Source: Stutzerimonas stutzeri SDM-LAC (GTDB lineage: Bacteria; Pseudomonadota; Gammaproteobacteria; Pseudomonadales; Pseudomonadaceae). Taken from it: a stretch of 41,309 nt of DNA. Of the stretch, positions 1 through 8,948 are shown one piece after another. The stretch is taken from positions 1-41,309 of the forward strand of contig NZ_AGSX01000062.1 in the NCBI RefSeq assembly GCF_000235745.1, given 5' to 3'. Under the pieces are notes generated by a model. The model did not search any database and was not told the DNA's origin. It worked only from the letters and a program-made list of their open reading frames with translations. Each line of letters starts with the position of its first letter. Position 1 is the stretch's first letter. The translations under genes were made by a program, and so were the position numbers.

Positions 1-185
1 TCGCTTAACACCTTGCTCCATCGAGTTCTCCAACGGCTCGGGGGAAAGGTGTAAACCTTATTCAGGACGGGACACCGCTAATTTAAAAGTCAGCGAGTAA
101 TCACGCTGCGTTCGCTTAACACCTTGCTCCATCGAGTTCTCCAACGGCTCGGGGGAAAGGTGTAAACCTTATTCAGGACGGGACA
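1..185 (-). mobile_element. IS3-family element, duplicated left terminus
   Basis: Two identical 74-bp copies lie at 1-74 and 112-185, giving a 111-bp period. Read on the minus strand, each copy starts with TGTCCCGTCCTGAATAAGG, continues into a GGAG ribosome-binding site, and then into an ATG (at 132 and at 21). The reading frame begins MEQGVKRTQRDYSLTFKLAV, which is the typical N-terminus of an IS3-family OrfA (HTH) transposase subunit. The outer copy breaks after about 20 codons, where a second complete IS end begins. The second copy runs off the window at position 1. This is therefore the left end of one copy preceded by a 111-bp partial copy. It lies 8 bp beyond the rnfH terminator. The family call rests on the OrfA start only; the rest of the element is outside the window. 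Confidence 0.75.
58..132 (-). pseudogene. Truncated IS3 orfA fragment (24 codons)
   Basis: The frame opens at the ATG at 132 with GGAG about 8 nt upstream. It encodes an IS3-type OrfA N-terminus for about 20 residues, then reads into the terminal sequence of the next IS copy and stops (TAA at 58-60) after the foreign residues SRPE. A normal OrfA is roughly 90-130 residues, so this is a remnant. The same start is repeated at position 21, where the gene of the neighbouring copy leaves the window. Confidence 0.7.
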
Positions 186-193
186 GTAATACC

Positions 194-220
194 AAAAAAG
201 CCCGGCATGCCGGGTTTTTT
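194..220. terminator. Bidirectional Rho-independent terminator after rnfH
   Basis: A perfect GC-rich hairpin (GCCCGGCATGCCGGG type) is flanked by A6 on the left and T6 on the right, so it can terminate in both directions. It sits 15 bp after the rnfH stop codon and 8 bp from the IS3 end. It should end the ratA-rnfH transcript and also block transcription entering from the IS side. Confidence 0.9.
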
Positions 221-235
221 ACATCACACCTCTGG

Positions 236-553
236 CTAGATGGCCGATTCACCTGTTTCGCCAGCCTTGCTTAGTGCAGCCTTCGCCGCGCGCTGCTTGC
301 GAACCTCTTTCGGATCAGCGATCAGAGGTCGATAGATTTCTACTCGCTCGCCCTCAACCAGCGTGCGCTCTTCCGGCTTGGGTACCGCCTTGCCGAAGAT
401 GCCCAACGGTGACGTAGCAAGATCCAGCCCAGGAAAATAGCTATCCATTGCCGAACGCAGCGCTGCCTCACGGACGCTGGTGCCCTGGGGCACAGCTAAG
501 CGCAGCAATTTCTGCTTGTCAGCCAACGCATAGACGACCTCAACCGCGATCAT
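236..553 (-). CDS. rnfH: RnfH family ubiquitin-like protein
   Basis: This is a 105-residue protein of the RnfH/UPF0125 family (beta-grasp, ubiquitin-like fold). It begins MIAVEVVYALADKQ and carries the conserved core with GIFGKAV and the VEGERVEIYRPL segment, then ends in a basic, alanine-rich tail. The family's role is unsettled: it is named for linkage to the Rnf electron-transport genes in some bacteria, while in most gammaproteobacteria it follows ratA, as here. I chose the start at 553, 4 bp after the ratA stop, because it matches the family N-terminus. An ATG 12 bp further upstream (565), giving MDRP as an extension, is also possible and would overlap ratA. The terminator at 194-220 ends the operon. 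Confidence 0.9.
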   Translation of the reverse strand: MIAVEVVYALADKQKLLRLAVPQGTSVREAALRSAMDSYFPGLDLATSPLGIFGKAVPKPEERTLVEGERVEIYRPLIADPKEVRKQRAAKAALSKAGETGESAI

Positions 554-557
554 TGGC

Positions 558-992
558 CTATCCATACAGCTGCTTCGCCCTGTCACAGAATGCGTCAACC
601 AGCGTGTTGGCGGCCTGATTGAATAATGGCCCCAAGGTGGCACGGACTAACGGGCCGGCATAATCGAAGGTCAGATCGAGGCTGATCTTGCAGGCTTTTT
701 CGCCCAGCGCCTTGAATTCCCAGATGCCGTGCAGGTGACTGAACGGCCCCTCTTCCAGCGACATCTCGATCCGTTTGCCGGCCTGCAGCTCATTGCGCGT
801 AAGAAAGCGCTGGCTCATGCCAGCCTTTGCTACCGTCATGCTGGCATGCATCTGACTTTCACTGCTGGACAGCACCTCGGTTGCCGAACACCAGGGCAAA
901 AACTGTGGATAGCTGGCTACATCATTCACCATGTCGAACAGCGCATGGGCCGGATAGGGCAGCAGCGCCGAACGTTGAATATGCGTCGTCAT
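558..992 (-). CDS. ratA: RatA family ribosome association / coenzyme Q-binding START-domain protein
   Basis: This 144-residue protein matches the RatA (YfjG) family along its length. It is a single START/Bet v1-like domain with the diagnostic N-terminus (IQRSALLPYPAHALFDMVNDVASYP), the FLPWC segment and the C-terminal GPLFNQAANTLVDAF helix. The E. coli homologue has been reported to bind 50S subunits and block 70S formation, and eukaryotic relatives (COQ10) bind ubiquinone; which role applies here cannot be told from sequence. It is the first gene of the ratA-rnfH pair and is divergent from smpB, sharing the 227-bp region at 993-1219. This arrangement (ratA-rnfH opposite smpB) is common in gammaproteobacteria. 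Confidence 0.93.
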   Translation of the reverse strand: MTTHIQRSALLPYPAHALFDMVNDVASYPQFLPWCSATEVLSSSESQMHASMTVAKAGMSQRFLTRNELQAGKRIEMSLEEGPFSHLHGIWEFKALGEKACKISLDLTFDYAGPLVRATLGPLFNQAANTLVDAFCDRAKQLYG

Positions 993-1181
993 TCAGTCCC
1001 TTCTACTTCGTCAGCCGACAATCAGCAGCTGGAGCCGGAGCCGACAGCCGCTCACCGAGAGCAAGCGTAAAAACTCAGACCTGCCGCACAGCAGGCTCTT
1101 GAGCACGAAAAACGTAAAGTTGCCATTGTCGGGGATAACCGCACCCCTCTCAAGTTTCGCACCGTCGCACCACGCAGGTTA

Positions 1182-1210
1182 TCGCCAGCCGCAACGGGAC
1201 TCCCTATAAT
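1182..1210 (+). promoter_or_regulatory. Putative sigma-70 promoter of smpB
   Basis: A perfect TATAAT at 1205-1210 lies 17 bp after TCGCCA (1182-1187, 4 of 6 matches to TTGACA). Transcription should begin near 1217, only about 3 nt before the smpB ATG at 1220. That would leave no room for a Shine-Dalgarno sequence. This is an inference from motif spacing only. Confidence 0.5.
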
Positions 1211-1219
1211 GCGCAGCCT

Positions 1220-1702
1220 ATGGCCAAACAGAAGAAACAGTCCCCCGGGACCATCGCGCTAAACAAGAAAGCGCTACACGACTACTTCATCGAACAGAAA
1301 TTCGAGGCGGGCCTCGTCCTGGCCGGCTGGGAAGTAAAAAGCCTTCGAGCGGGCAAAGCCCAGCTGGTAGACAGCTACGTCCTGCTCAAGGACGGTGAAG
1401 CCTGGCTGATGGGCTGCCACATTACGCCCCTGACCACTGCCAGCACCCATGTGATTGCCGATCCGACCCGCACCCGTAAGCTGCTGCTCAACAAGCGCGA
1501 GCTGGGCAAACTGTTCGGCGCCGTGCAGCAGAAGGGGTACGCCTGCGTTGCCCTGTCGATCTACTGGAAAAAGCACCTGATCAAGTGCGATATCGCGCTG
1601 GGCAAAGGCAAGAAGGAGTTCGACAAGCGCCACACCGAGAAAGAGCGCGACTCCGACCGTGAGATCCAGCGCGCCATGCGCACCAAGGGGAAAGAAGACT
1701 GA
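1220..1702 (+). CDS. smpB: SsrA-binding protein SmpB
   Basis: This 160-residue protein is full length for SmpB, the small beta-barrel RNA-binding protein that delivers tmRNA to stalled ribosomes in trans-translation. Visible landmarks are [47 protein letters not shown], the [21 protein letters not shown] block, and the basic C-terminal tail ([17 protein letters not shown]) that enters the ribosomal mRNA channel. The start is fixed by the family N-terminus MAKQKK. There is no evident ribosome-binding site, and a strong -10 box lies just upstream. Its partner RNA, ssrA, is in the same window about 7.7 kb downstream with the lactate genes in between. The gene is convergent with lldR. Confidence 0.97.
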   Translation: MAKQKKQSPGTIALNKKALHDYFIEQKFEAGLVLAGWEVKSLRAGKAQLVDSYVLLKDGEAWLMGCHITPLTTASTHVIADPTRTRKLLLNKRELGKLFGAVQQKGYACVALSIYWKKHLIKCDIALGKGKKEFDKRHTEKERDSDREIQRAMRTKGKED

Positions 1703-1713
1703 CCCAAGTTCGT

Positions 1714-1738
1714 GTCGAGCGGAGCCCGGCCGCTCGAC
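1714..1738. terminator. Hairpin between convergent smpB and lldR
   Basis: A 9-bp perfect stem (GTCGAGCGG / CCGCTCGAC) with a 7-nt loop lies 12 bp after the smpB stop codon and 46 bp before the lldR stop. The T-run on the plus side is weak, so termination activity is only probable. Confidence 0.45.
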
Positions 1739-1783
1739 CCTCTCGGCCCTTTCGATCCACCCCGCACCGCCATTGCAGCCCTG

Positions 1784-2563
1784 CTAGTTCTTCTCCAGCC
1801 GTCCCTGACGCCTTTGCGCACGCGCCAACCGCTGCGCTTCTTGCTGCCCTTCCGCTAAAACTTCCTGGACATAGCTGATGTGCTGGTGAATAACGTCGCG
1901 CGCGTCATTCGCCCGCCGCGCAATGATCGCGTCATAGAGTTCCTGATGCTGGCTCATCAGCATGTCGCGGGTCTCACTGCGCAGCGCGTACATACCGCCA
2001 ATATTGGTCACCACGTTGCGTTTGAGCAGATCGAACAGACCGCGAATTGTGTGCAGCAGCACAGCATTGTGACTGGCCTCGGCAATCGCCAGGTGAAAGC
2101 GTGCATCAGCAGCGCCCTCCTCAGCGCGAGTGACCGCCCCTTCCCGCGCATAGCAATCCTGCAGCCCTGTAAAGGCCTCCCCCAGGCGCTGCTGGTCAAC
2201 CTCAGTCGCTCGCAACGCGGCGTAATAGGCGCAGCTGCCCTCTAGCGTATGGCGAAACTCCAGCAAGTCGCGCTGCGCATCAGTGTTGTTCTCAAGCAGA
2301 TGCAGCAGTGGATCACTGAAGGTCGACCCCAGCGACTCGGCGACGAAATTACCGCCACCATGACGACTGACCAGCAAGCCCTTGGCCGCCAGCTTCTGGA
2401 TCGCTTCGCGCAGAGACGGACGCGAGACACCGAACTGTTCTGCCAGCACACGCTCGGCAGGCAGTCGCTCACCCGCCTTGAGCGTCCCTTCAAGGATCAT
2501 CGTTTCGAGTTGCTCGACGATGTTATCCGCCAGCCTCCGCTGGCGCACCACTCCCACTTCCAT
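1784..2563 (-). CDS. lldR: Lactate-responsive transcriptional regulator LldR (GntR/FadR subfamily)
   Basis: This 259-residue protein has an N-terminal GntR winged helix (about residues 8-75, with LKAGERLPAERVLAEQFGVSRPSLREAIQKL and the wing motif SRHGGGNFV). An all-helical FCD effector domain follows (about 95-240), with the metal/ligand His and Asp/Arg positions in segments such as DARFHLAIAEASHN and HQHISYV. FadR-type regulators of this subgroup repress lactate operons and release DNA on binding lactate. The gene is divergent from lldP, with a perfect palindrome of GntR type between them at 2709-2737. It therefore most likely represses lldPD-dld and possibly itself. The assignment rests on family plus neighbours. 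Confidence 0.92.
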   Translation of the reverse strand: MEVGVVRQRRLADNIVEQLETMILEGTLKAGERLPAERVLAEQFGVSRPSLREAIQKLAAKGLLVSRHGGGNFVAESLGSTFSDPLLHLLENNTDAQRDLLEFRHTLEGSCAYYAALRATEVDQQRLGEAFTGLQDCYAREGAVTRAEEGAADARFHLAIAEASHNAVLLHTIRGLFDLLKRNVVTNIGGMYALRSETRDMLMSQHQELYDAIIARRANDARDVIHQHISYVQEVLAEGQQEAQRLARAQRRQGRLEKN

Positions 2564-2708
2564 GATGCCTCTCGATTGGTTTGACCACTGTTATGGAAAG
2601 CCAGCGTAGCCAGCCGTTCGCTGCATCGCAACAACCGCCGTTGCGACCAAAGTCTATAGCTTGCTAATTGACGCAGCGGCAAGAGAACTCTTACGCTGGC
2701 CAAACTTC

Positions 2709-2737
2709 GCTGTAAATTGGTAATACCAATTTACAGC
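2709..2737. promoter_or_regulatory. LldR operator (29-bp perfect palindrome)
   Basis: Two 14-bp arms, GCTGTAAATTGGTA and TACCAATTTACAGC, are exact reverse complements around a single central base. The inner TTGGTaaTACCAA fits the FadR/GntR operator form (TGGTnnnACCA). The site lies in the 281-bp lldR-lldP intergenic region, 108 bp before the lldP start, where it could occlude the promoter. Confidence 0.85.
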
Positions 2738-2844
2738 AAGAAGTACCCAACAAGAAGAGGACTACGTAATGCGGTCTCCGTTTATCTGCTCATCACCGGT
2801 CCGCTCGGGCCCCCACTTGCTCAATTCGACCATGGGAGCCTGAC

Positions 2845-4539
2845 ATGTCTATAGGACTGCTCGCCCTGTTTGCCTTTGCCCCGATCCTGTTGGCTGCCGT
2901 CCTGCTGATCGGACTGCGCTGGCCTGCCAGCCGCGCCATGCCGGTCGTGTTTCTGTTCACCGCCGCCATTGGCTTGTTCATCTGGGACATGAGCTTTACC
3001 CGGATCATCGCCTCGACCCTGCAAGGCCTGGTCATCACGCTGGGACTGCTGTGGATCATCTTCGGCGCGATCCTGTTGCTGAACACACTCAAGCATTCTG
3101 GCGGCATCACCGCCATTCGCGCCGGCTTCACCACCATCAGTCCGGACCGCCGGATTCAGGCGATCATCATTGCCTGGCTGTTTGGCTGCTTTATCGAGGG
3201 CGCCTCCGGATTCGGCACCCCTGCAGCCATCGCAGCACCATTGCTGGTTGCCGTCGGGTTCCCGGCCATGGCAGCAGTCCTGATGGGTATGCTCGTACAG
3301 AGCACGCCGGTTTCCTTCGGCGCGGTCGGCACGCCAATCATCGTCGGCGTTAATAGCGGACTGGATACTGCCACCCTTGGTGCGCAGCTGGTCGCGCAAG
3401 GCTCCAGCTGGCCGATCTTCCTGCAGCAGATCACCAGCAGCGTCGCCATTACCCACGCCATTGTCGGCACCGTCATGCCACTGATCATGGCCATGATGCT
3501 GACGCGCTTCTTCGGCAAGGAAAAGAGCTGGAAAGCGGGATTCGAGGTGCTGCCTTTCGCACTCTTCGCTGGCCTGGCCTTCACCCTGCCCTATGTTGCC
3601 ACCGGCGTATTCCTTGGCCCCGAGTTCCCGTCGCTGCTGGGCGGCCTGGTCGGCCTGGCTATCGTCACCACCGCCGCTCGCTTCAAATTCCTGGTGCCGA
3701 AAACCAGCTGGGATTTCGCCCCCGCCAAAGACTGGCCAGCCGAGTGGATCGGCACCATCGAGATGAAGCTCGACGACCTGGCGGCACGCCCGATGAGCGC
3801 TTTCCGCGCCTGGCTGCCCTACGTACTGGTCGGTGCGATTCTGGTGATCAGCCGGGTCTTCCCACAGGTCACCACCGCGTTAAAGTCCGTGTCGATCGCT
3901 TTCGCCAACATTCTCGGCGAGACCGGCATCAGTGCCAGCATCGAACCGCTGTATCTACCTGGCGGGATTCTGGTTGCCGTAGCGTTGATTACCTTCTTCA
4001 TTCACGGTATGCGCGTGGCGGAGCTCAAGGCTGCTGTAAAAGAGTCGAGCAGCGTTCTGCTCAGCGCCGGTTTCGTCCTGCTGTTCACCGTGCCGATGGT
4101 ACGCATCCTGATCAACTCCGGTGTCAACGCCGGCGATCTGCCGAGCATGCCGATCGCCATGGCGCGCTTCGTCGCTGACAGCGTAGGCGGGATCTACCCG
4201 CTGCTGGCGCCTTCGGTTGGTGCACTGGGCGCGTTCATCGCTGGATCGAACACCGTCAGCAACATGATGTTCAGCCAGTTCCAGTTCGGCGTTGCACAAT
4301 CGCTGGGCGTTTCCGGTGCGATGATCGTTGCTATCCAGGCGGTGGGTGCCGCCGCCGGCAACATGGTGGCGATCCACAACGTCGTTGCTGCCTCGGCCAC
4401 CGTCGGACTGCTGGGCCGCGAGGGGATCACACTGCGCAAGACCGTTTGGCCTACGCTGTATTACGTGCTCTTCACCGGTGTGATCGGCATGATCGCAATC
4501 TACGTAATGGGTGTGACGGACCCGCTGGTCGGCGTTTGA
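2845..4539 (+). CDS. lldP: L-lactate permease LldP
   Basis: This 564-residue inner-membrane protein of the lactate permease (LctP) family is of typical length, with about 12-14 hydrophobic segments throughout. The family motif region is [18 protein letters not shown] near residues 115-135, followed by [16 protein letters not shown]. The C-terminal half has [19 protein letters not shown] and the [19 protein letters not shown] segment. It imports lactate with protons. The start ATG follows GGGAGCCTGAC, a good ribosome-binding site. It is the first gene of the lldP-lldD-dld operon and sits downstream of the palindromic operator. A 14-bp hairpin directly after its stop may shape expression of the following genes. 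Confidence 0.96.
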   Translation: MSIGLLALFAFAPILLAAVLLIGLRWPASRAMPVVFLFTAAIGLFIWDMSFTRIIASTLQGLVITLGLLWIIFGAILLLNTLKHSGGITAIRAGFTTISPDRRIQAIIIAWLFGCFIEGASGFGTPAAIAAPLLVAVGFPAMAAVLMGMLVQSTPVSFGAVGTPIIVGVNSGLDTATLGAQLVAQGSSWPIFLQQITSSVAITHAIVGTVMPLIMAMMLTRFFGKEKSWKAGFEVLPFALFAGLAFTLPYVATGVFLGPEFPSLLGGLVGLAIVTTAARFKFLVPKTSWDFAPAKDWPAEWIGTIEMKLDDLAARPMSAFRAWLPYVLVGAILVISRVFPQVTTALKSVSIAFANILGETGISASIEPLYLPGGILVAVALITFFIHGMRVAELKAAVKESSSVLLSAGFVLLFTVPMVRILINSGVNAGDLPSMPIAMARFVADSVGGIYPLLAPSVGALGAFIAGSNTVSNMMFSQFQFGVAQSLGVSGAMIVAIQAVGAAAGNMVAIHNVVAASATVGLLGREGITLRKTVWPTLYYVLFTGVIGMIAIYVMGVTDPLVGV

Positions 4540-4550
4540 TGCAACATGTG

Positions 4551-4583
4551 GCCATTGCCCCGGGAACACCCCGGGGCAATGGC
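4551..4583 (+). terminator. Strong intercistronic hairpin after lldP
   Basis: A 14-bp perfect stem (4551-4564 with 4570-4583, GCCATTGCCCCGGG arms) has a 5-nt loop and begins 11 bp after the lldP stop codon. Only GTTTGT follows, not a clean U-tract. It could be a partial terminator or a block to 3' exonucleases that stabilises the lldP message relative to lldD-dld. Confidence 0.6.
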
Positions 4584-4712
4584 GTTTGTAGTGATGCCCT
4601 GACCGCGCAATTCACTCGAGCGGCTGATCAGGGCAGCTTTAGATCGGAACACAGCCTTCGTCAATGACGGGCACTCCAAGACTTACCTCGTTTCAATCGG
4701 TGAGAACATACG

Positions 4713-5888
4713 ATGATCATTTCTGCTTCCACGGATTACCGCGCTGCCGCAAAACGCAAACTGCCGCCGTTCCTGTTTCACTACGTCGATGGTGGCGCCT
4801 ACGCCGAGCACACGCTACGTCGCAATGTCGAGGATCTGGCCAGCATCGCCCTGCGCCAGCGCGTGCTGCGTAACATGTCGGAACTCAGCCTGGAGACCCA
4901 GCTGTTCGGCGAAACCTTGTCGATGCCGGTAGCCTTGGCCCCGGTCGGCCTGACCGGCATGCTCGCCCGCCGCGGAGAAGTGCAGGCCGCTCGCGCGGCA
5001 GACAAGAAAGGGATTCCCTTCACCCTTTCCACCGTGTCGGTCTGCCCGATCGAGGAAGTCGCACCGGCGATCAAGCGGCCGATGTGGTTCCAGCTTTACG
5101 TGCTGAAGGACCGCGGCTTTATGAAAAACGCACTGGAGCGCGCCAAGGCCGCCGGCGTTACCACCCTGGTCTTCACCGTCGACATGCCCACCCCCGGGGC
5201 CCGCTACCGCGACGCGCATTCAGGCATGAGTGGCCCCAACGCCAGCGTGCGGCGCATTTTGCAGGCCATGGCGCACCCGCTCTGGGCCTGGGATGTCGGG
5301 CTGCACGGCAAGCCGCACGACCTCGGCAACATCACCACCTACCGTGGACACACCACCGGGCTGGAAGACTACATCGGCTGGCTCGCAGCCAACTTCGATC
5401 CGTCGATTTCCTGGAAGGACCTGGAGTGGATCCGCGAATTCTGGGACGGCCCGATGGTGATCAAGGGCATCCTGGATGCCGAAGACGCCCGTGACGCGGT
5501 AACTTTCGGCGCCGACGGCATCATCGTCTCCAACCACGGCGGGCGTCAGCTGGACGGCGTAATGTCCAGTGCCCGCGCGATGCCGGCGATTGCCGACGCG
5601 GTGAAGGGTGACCTGAAAATTCTGGCTGACTCAGGCATCCGCAACGGCCTGGACGTCGTCCGCATGATCGCTCTGGGCGCAGATACCGTGCTGCTCGGCC
5701 GCGCCTTCGCTTACGCCCTGGCCGTCGATGGCGAAGCGGGCGTTACCAACCTGCTCGACCTGATCGAGAAAGAGATGCGTGTTGCGATGGTCCTGACCGG
5801 CACCAAGACCATCAGCGAAATCAGCGCCGACTCGCTGGTGCGCGAGGTCGGCCACTATCAGACGGCCACAACGTCTGCTGACGTCTGA
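4713..5888 (+). CDS. lldD: L-lactate dehydrogenase (FMN, quinone-dependent)
   Basis: This 391-residue FMN-dependent alpha-hydroxyacid dehydrogenase oxidises L-lactate to pyruvate and passes electrons to the quinone pool at the inner membrane. The N-terminal segment [23 protein letters not shown], the AP.GLTGM stretch, and the catalytic [10 protein letters not shown] motif (His275, Arg278, the family positions) are all present. The phosphate-binding region [29 protein letters not shown] closes the TIM barrel. The start gives MIISASTDY, the standard LldD N-terminus. It lies 173 bp after lldP and 62 bp before dld, all on the same strand. Confidence 0.97.
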   Translation: MIISASTDYRAAAKRKLPPFLFHYVDGGAYAEHTLRRNVEDLASIALRQRVLRNMSELSLETQLFGETLSMPVALAPVGLTGMLARRGEVQAARAADKKGIPFTLSTVSVCPIEEVAPAIKRPMWFQLYVLKDRGFMKNALERAKAAGVTTLVFTVDMPTPGARYRDAHSGMSGPNASVRRILQAMAHPLWAWDVGLHGKPHDLGNITTYRGHTTGLEDYIGWLAANFDPSISWKDLEWIREFWDGPMVIKGILDAEDARDAVTFGADGIIVSNHGGRQLDGVMSSARAMPAIADAVKGDLKILADSGIRNGLDVVRMIALGADTVLLGRAFAYALAVDGEAGVTNLLDLIEKEMRVAMVLTGTKTISEISADSLVREVGHYQTATTSADV

Positions 5889-5950
5889 TTGATTCCATCG
5901 AGAAGGCCGTGCGGCACGCCGACGCGGCCGCTGTTCTACCGGAGCCCGAA

Positions 5951-8788
5951 ATGAACGCGCCTGCCGCCCTACCGACCGACTTTGTTGCTGCTGTTGAAAA
6001 GCTGATTCCGGCTGAGCGGCGCTTCGACGACCCCGTTTCGACACTGGCCTTCGGCACGGACGCCAGCTTCTACCGGCTGATTCCGAAGCTCGTGGTAAGG
6101 GTCGAGTCCGAAGAGGAAGTGGTGGGCCTGCTCAAACTGGCCCATGGCCAACGGGTGCCAGTGACTTTCCGCGCGGCGGGCACCAGTCTCTCCGGCCAGG
6201 CGATCTCAGACTCGGTATTGATCGTCCTGGGCGACAACTGGAACGGCCGCGAGATTCTCAACGGTGGTGAACAGATCCGCCTGCAGCCAGGCGTCATCGG
6301 CGCCAACGCCAACGCGGTGCTGGCGCCGCTGCAGCGCAAGATCGGCCCTGACCCGGCCTCGATCAACGCGGCCAAGATCGGCGGTATCCTCGCGAACAAT
6401 TCCAGTGGCATGTGCTGCGGAACGGCGCAGAACAGCTACAAGACCCTCGCCGGGCTGCGCCTGGTCCTGGCCGACGGCAGCGTTGTCGACAGCGAAAACG
6501 CTAGCAGCGTCGAGTACTTTCGCCAAAGCAACGCGGCAATGCTCGATCAGCTCGCCGAGCTCGGCCGCGCCACCCGCGCCAACGCCGAACTGGCCGCAAA
6601 GATTCGGCACAAGTATCGTTTGAAGAACACGACGGGCTTCTCGCTCAACGCGCTGGTCGACTACGACGACCCACTCGACATTCTCAACCACCTGATGGTC
6701 GGCTCCGAAGGTACGCTGGGCTTCATCAGCGCAGTGACCTACGACACCGTGCCGGACCACCCGCACAAAGCCAGCGCGCTGGTCGTCTTTCCCGACGTGG
6801 AAACCTGCTGCCTCGCCGTACCGGTACTCAAGCAACAGCCCGTTTCGGCAGTGGAACTGCTTGACCGCCGAAGCCTGCGCTCGGTGGAAAACAAGGCTGG
6901 CATGCCGGAATGGGTCAAGGCGTTGTCGACTGACGCCTGCGCGCTGCTGATCGAATCGCGGGCCGCCAGCCAGTCGCTGCTGCACGAGCAGATCAACCAG
7001 ATCATGAGTTCGATCACTCATTTCCCAGTGGAAAAGCAGGTCGACTTCAGCGAAGACCCGGCGGTCTACAACCAGCTCTGGAAGATTCGCAAGGATACTT
7101 TCCCCGCCGTCGGCGCGGTGCGTAAGACCGGCACCACCGTCATCATCGAGGACGTCACCTTCCCCATCGAGCGCCTGGCCGAAGGGGTCAATCGCCTGAT
7201 CCAGTTGTTCGACAAGCACGCTTACAGCGAGGCGATCCTGTTTGGCCACGCCCTCGAAGGCAATTTGCATTTCGTCTTCACCCAGGGTTTCGACGACCCA
7301 CAGCAGGTCGCACGCTACGAAGCCTTCATGCAGGACGTCACCCAACTGGTCGCCGTGGAATTCGGCGGTGCGCTGAAAGCCGAGCACGGAACCGGGCGCA
7401 ATATGGCGCCCTTCGTCGAGCTGGAATGGGGCCATGAAGCCTACCAGCTGATGTGGCAGATCAAGCGTCTGCTCGACCCCCAAGGCATTCTCAATCCTGA
7501 CGTGGTGCTCAGCGACGACCCGGACATTCACCTCAAACACCTCAAACCGATGCCCGCAGCTGATGAAATCGTCGACAAATGCATCGAATGCGGCTTCTGT
7601 GAACCGGTCTGCCCGTCCAACGGCCTGACCCTGACGCCACGTCAGCGCATCGTCGTTTGGCGCGACATCCAGGCAAAGAAGCGCGCCGGCATCGACACAA
7701 GCGAGCTCGAGCGACTCTACGACTATCACGGCGTCGAGACCTGCGCCGCGACCGGATTGTGCGCGCAACGTTGCCCGGTAGACATCAATACCGGCGATCT
7801 GGTGCGTAAGCTTCGCGGGCGCAACGCAGACAAAACCCGCACCGCTAACTGGCTAGCCGAACACTTCAGCACAGCGGTCCAAGGCACCCGATTCATGCTG
7901 CATGTCGCCAACGGGGCACACCTGATCATGGGGACCCGCCTGCTGAGCAAGACGTCCGCAGCGTTCACCAAAGCCAGCAAAGGCCGCGTACCGCAATGGA
8001 CACCTGCCACCCCGCAGCCGCTGCAGCGGCTCCATCTGCCCGAGCCTTCGTCCCAGGACCAACGCCCGCGGGTGGTCTACCTCGCCGCCTGCGTTTCCCG
8101 CGCCATGGGCCCGGCGGCACGCGACCAGGAGCAGGAACCGCTGCTGGACACCACCCGCGCGCTTCTTGAGAAAGCCGGCTACCAGGTAATCTTTCCCGAT
8201 GAACTGAACGACCTCTGCTGCGGCCAACCCTTCGCCTCCAAAGGCTACGCGGAGCAGGCCGAGCAGAAGCGCCAGCAAACGCTGGATGCTCTGCTCAAGG
8301 CCAGCCGCGGCGGGCTCGACCCGATCTACTGCGACACCAGCCCCTGCACGCTGCGCCTGGTTCAGGACCTGACGGATGATCGATTGCAGGTTTTCGACCC
8401 TGTGCGCTTCATCCGTACGCACCTGATCGACAAGTTGGATTTCCAGCCGCAGGACGGGCCAATTGCCGTACATGTCACCTGCAGCACCCAGCACCTCGGC
8501 GAGGCTCAGGCCCTGATCGATATCGCCCGCCGCTGCGCCAAGGAAGTGGTCGTGCCAGAAGGCATTCATTGCTGCGGTTTTGCTGGCGACAAGGGCTTCA
8601 CCACACCAGAGCTCAATGCGCATGCGCTGCGCAGCCTGAAAAACGCCGTGCAGATCTGCGAAGAAGGCATCTCCACCAGCCGCACCTGCGAGATTGGCCT
8701 GTCACAACATGGCGGCATCGACTATCACGGGCTGGTCTATCTGGTTAACCGAAACAGTCGAGCCAGAGGGGCCGCATCGCCGCAGTGA
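5951..8788 (+). CDS. dld: D-lactate dehydrogenase, FAD/4Fe-4S/CCG type (Dld-II)
   Basis: This protein of about 945 residues is a multidomain, quinone-linked D-lactate dehydrogenase of the kind found beside lldPD in pseudomonads. An N-terminal PCMH-type FAD domain (about 25-260) has PVTFRAAGTSLSGQ and the IGGILANNSSGMCCG loop. A FAD-oxidase C-terminal domain (about 260-520) contains HALEGNLHFVF and AEHGTGRNMAPFVE. Two 4Fe-4S clusters follow near 543 (CIECGFCEPVCP) and 596 (CAATGLCAQRCP). Two CCG cysteine-rich domains carry CCGQPF near 754 and CCGFAGDKGF near 873. The ATG at 5951 is preceded by GGAG; a GTG at 5909 would add 14 residues that do not look conserved. With LldD it lets the cell use both lactate enantiomers. 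Confidence 0.95.
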   Translation: MNAPAALPTDFVAAVEKLIPAERRFDDPVSTLAFGTDASFYRLIPKLVVRVESEEEVVGLLKLAHGQRVPVTFRAAGTSLSGQAISDSVLIVLGDNWNGREILNGGEQIRLQPGVIGANANAVLAPLQRKIGPDPASINAAKIGGILANNSSGMCCGTAQNSYKTLAGLRLVLADGSVVDSENASSVEYFRQSNAAMLDQLAELGRATRANAELAAKIRHKYRLKNTTGFSLNALVDYDDPLDILNHLMVGSEGTLGFISAVTYDTVPDHPHKASALVVFPDVETCCLAVPVLKQQPVSAVELLDRRSLRSVENKAGMPEWVKALSTDACALLIESRAASQSLLHEQINQIMSSITHFPVEKQVDFSEDPAVYNQLWKIRKDTFPAVGAVRKTGTTVIIEDVTFPIERLAEGVNRLIQLFDKHAYSEAILFGHALEGNLHFVFTQGFDDPQQVARYEAFMQDVTQLVAVEFGGALKAEHGTGRNMAPFVELEWGHEAYQLMWQIKRLLDPQGILNPDVVLSDDPDIHLKHLKPMPAADEIVDKCIECGFCEPVCPSNGLTLTPRQRIVVWRDIQAKKRAGIDTSELERLYDYHGVETCAATGLCAQRCPVDINTGDLVRKLRGRNADKTRTANWLAEHFSTAVQGTRFMLHVANGAHLIMGTRLLSKTSAAFTKASKGRVPQWTPATPQPLQRLHLPEPSSQDQRPRVVYLAACVSRAMGPAARDQEQEPLLDTTRALLEKAGYQVIFPDELNDLCCGQPFASKGYAEQAEQKRQQTLDALLKASRGGLDPIYCDTSPCTLRLVQDLTDDRLQVFDPVRFIRTHLIDKLDFQPQDGPIAVHVTCSTQHLGEAQALIDIARRCAKEVVVPEGIHCCGFAGDKGFTTPELNAHALRSLKNAVQICEEGISTSRTCEIGLSQHGGIDYHGLVYLVNRNSRARGAASPQ

Positions 8789-8948
8789 GCGGTGCTCGCG
8801 AAGACGCCAATGAGCGCCAATGAAACGCTTCAGCGCAGCCGCAGTCGGAAGTTAGGAGCCCGGTTTCAACCCAGGCTCACCCGCCTCGGCGCCGCCGCGC
8901 AATTGAAACAGGCAGGCCCGCCGGGAAGTTAACTCCCTGGAGGACTCC

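Noticed and set aside
1-185. Integron attC-like site or structured RNA repeat
   Set aside because: The GCTTAAC start and the ACACCTT/AAGGTGT pairing first suggested attC or a REP-like element, but minus-strand translation gives an IS3 OrfA start, which explains the sequence better.
6206-7768. Minus-strand frame of 520 codons inside dld
   Set aside because: It lies antisense to well-conserved D-lactate dehydrogenase motifs, a usual artefact of high GC third positions.
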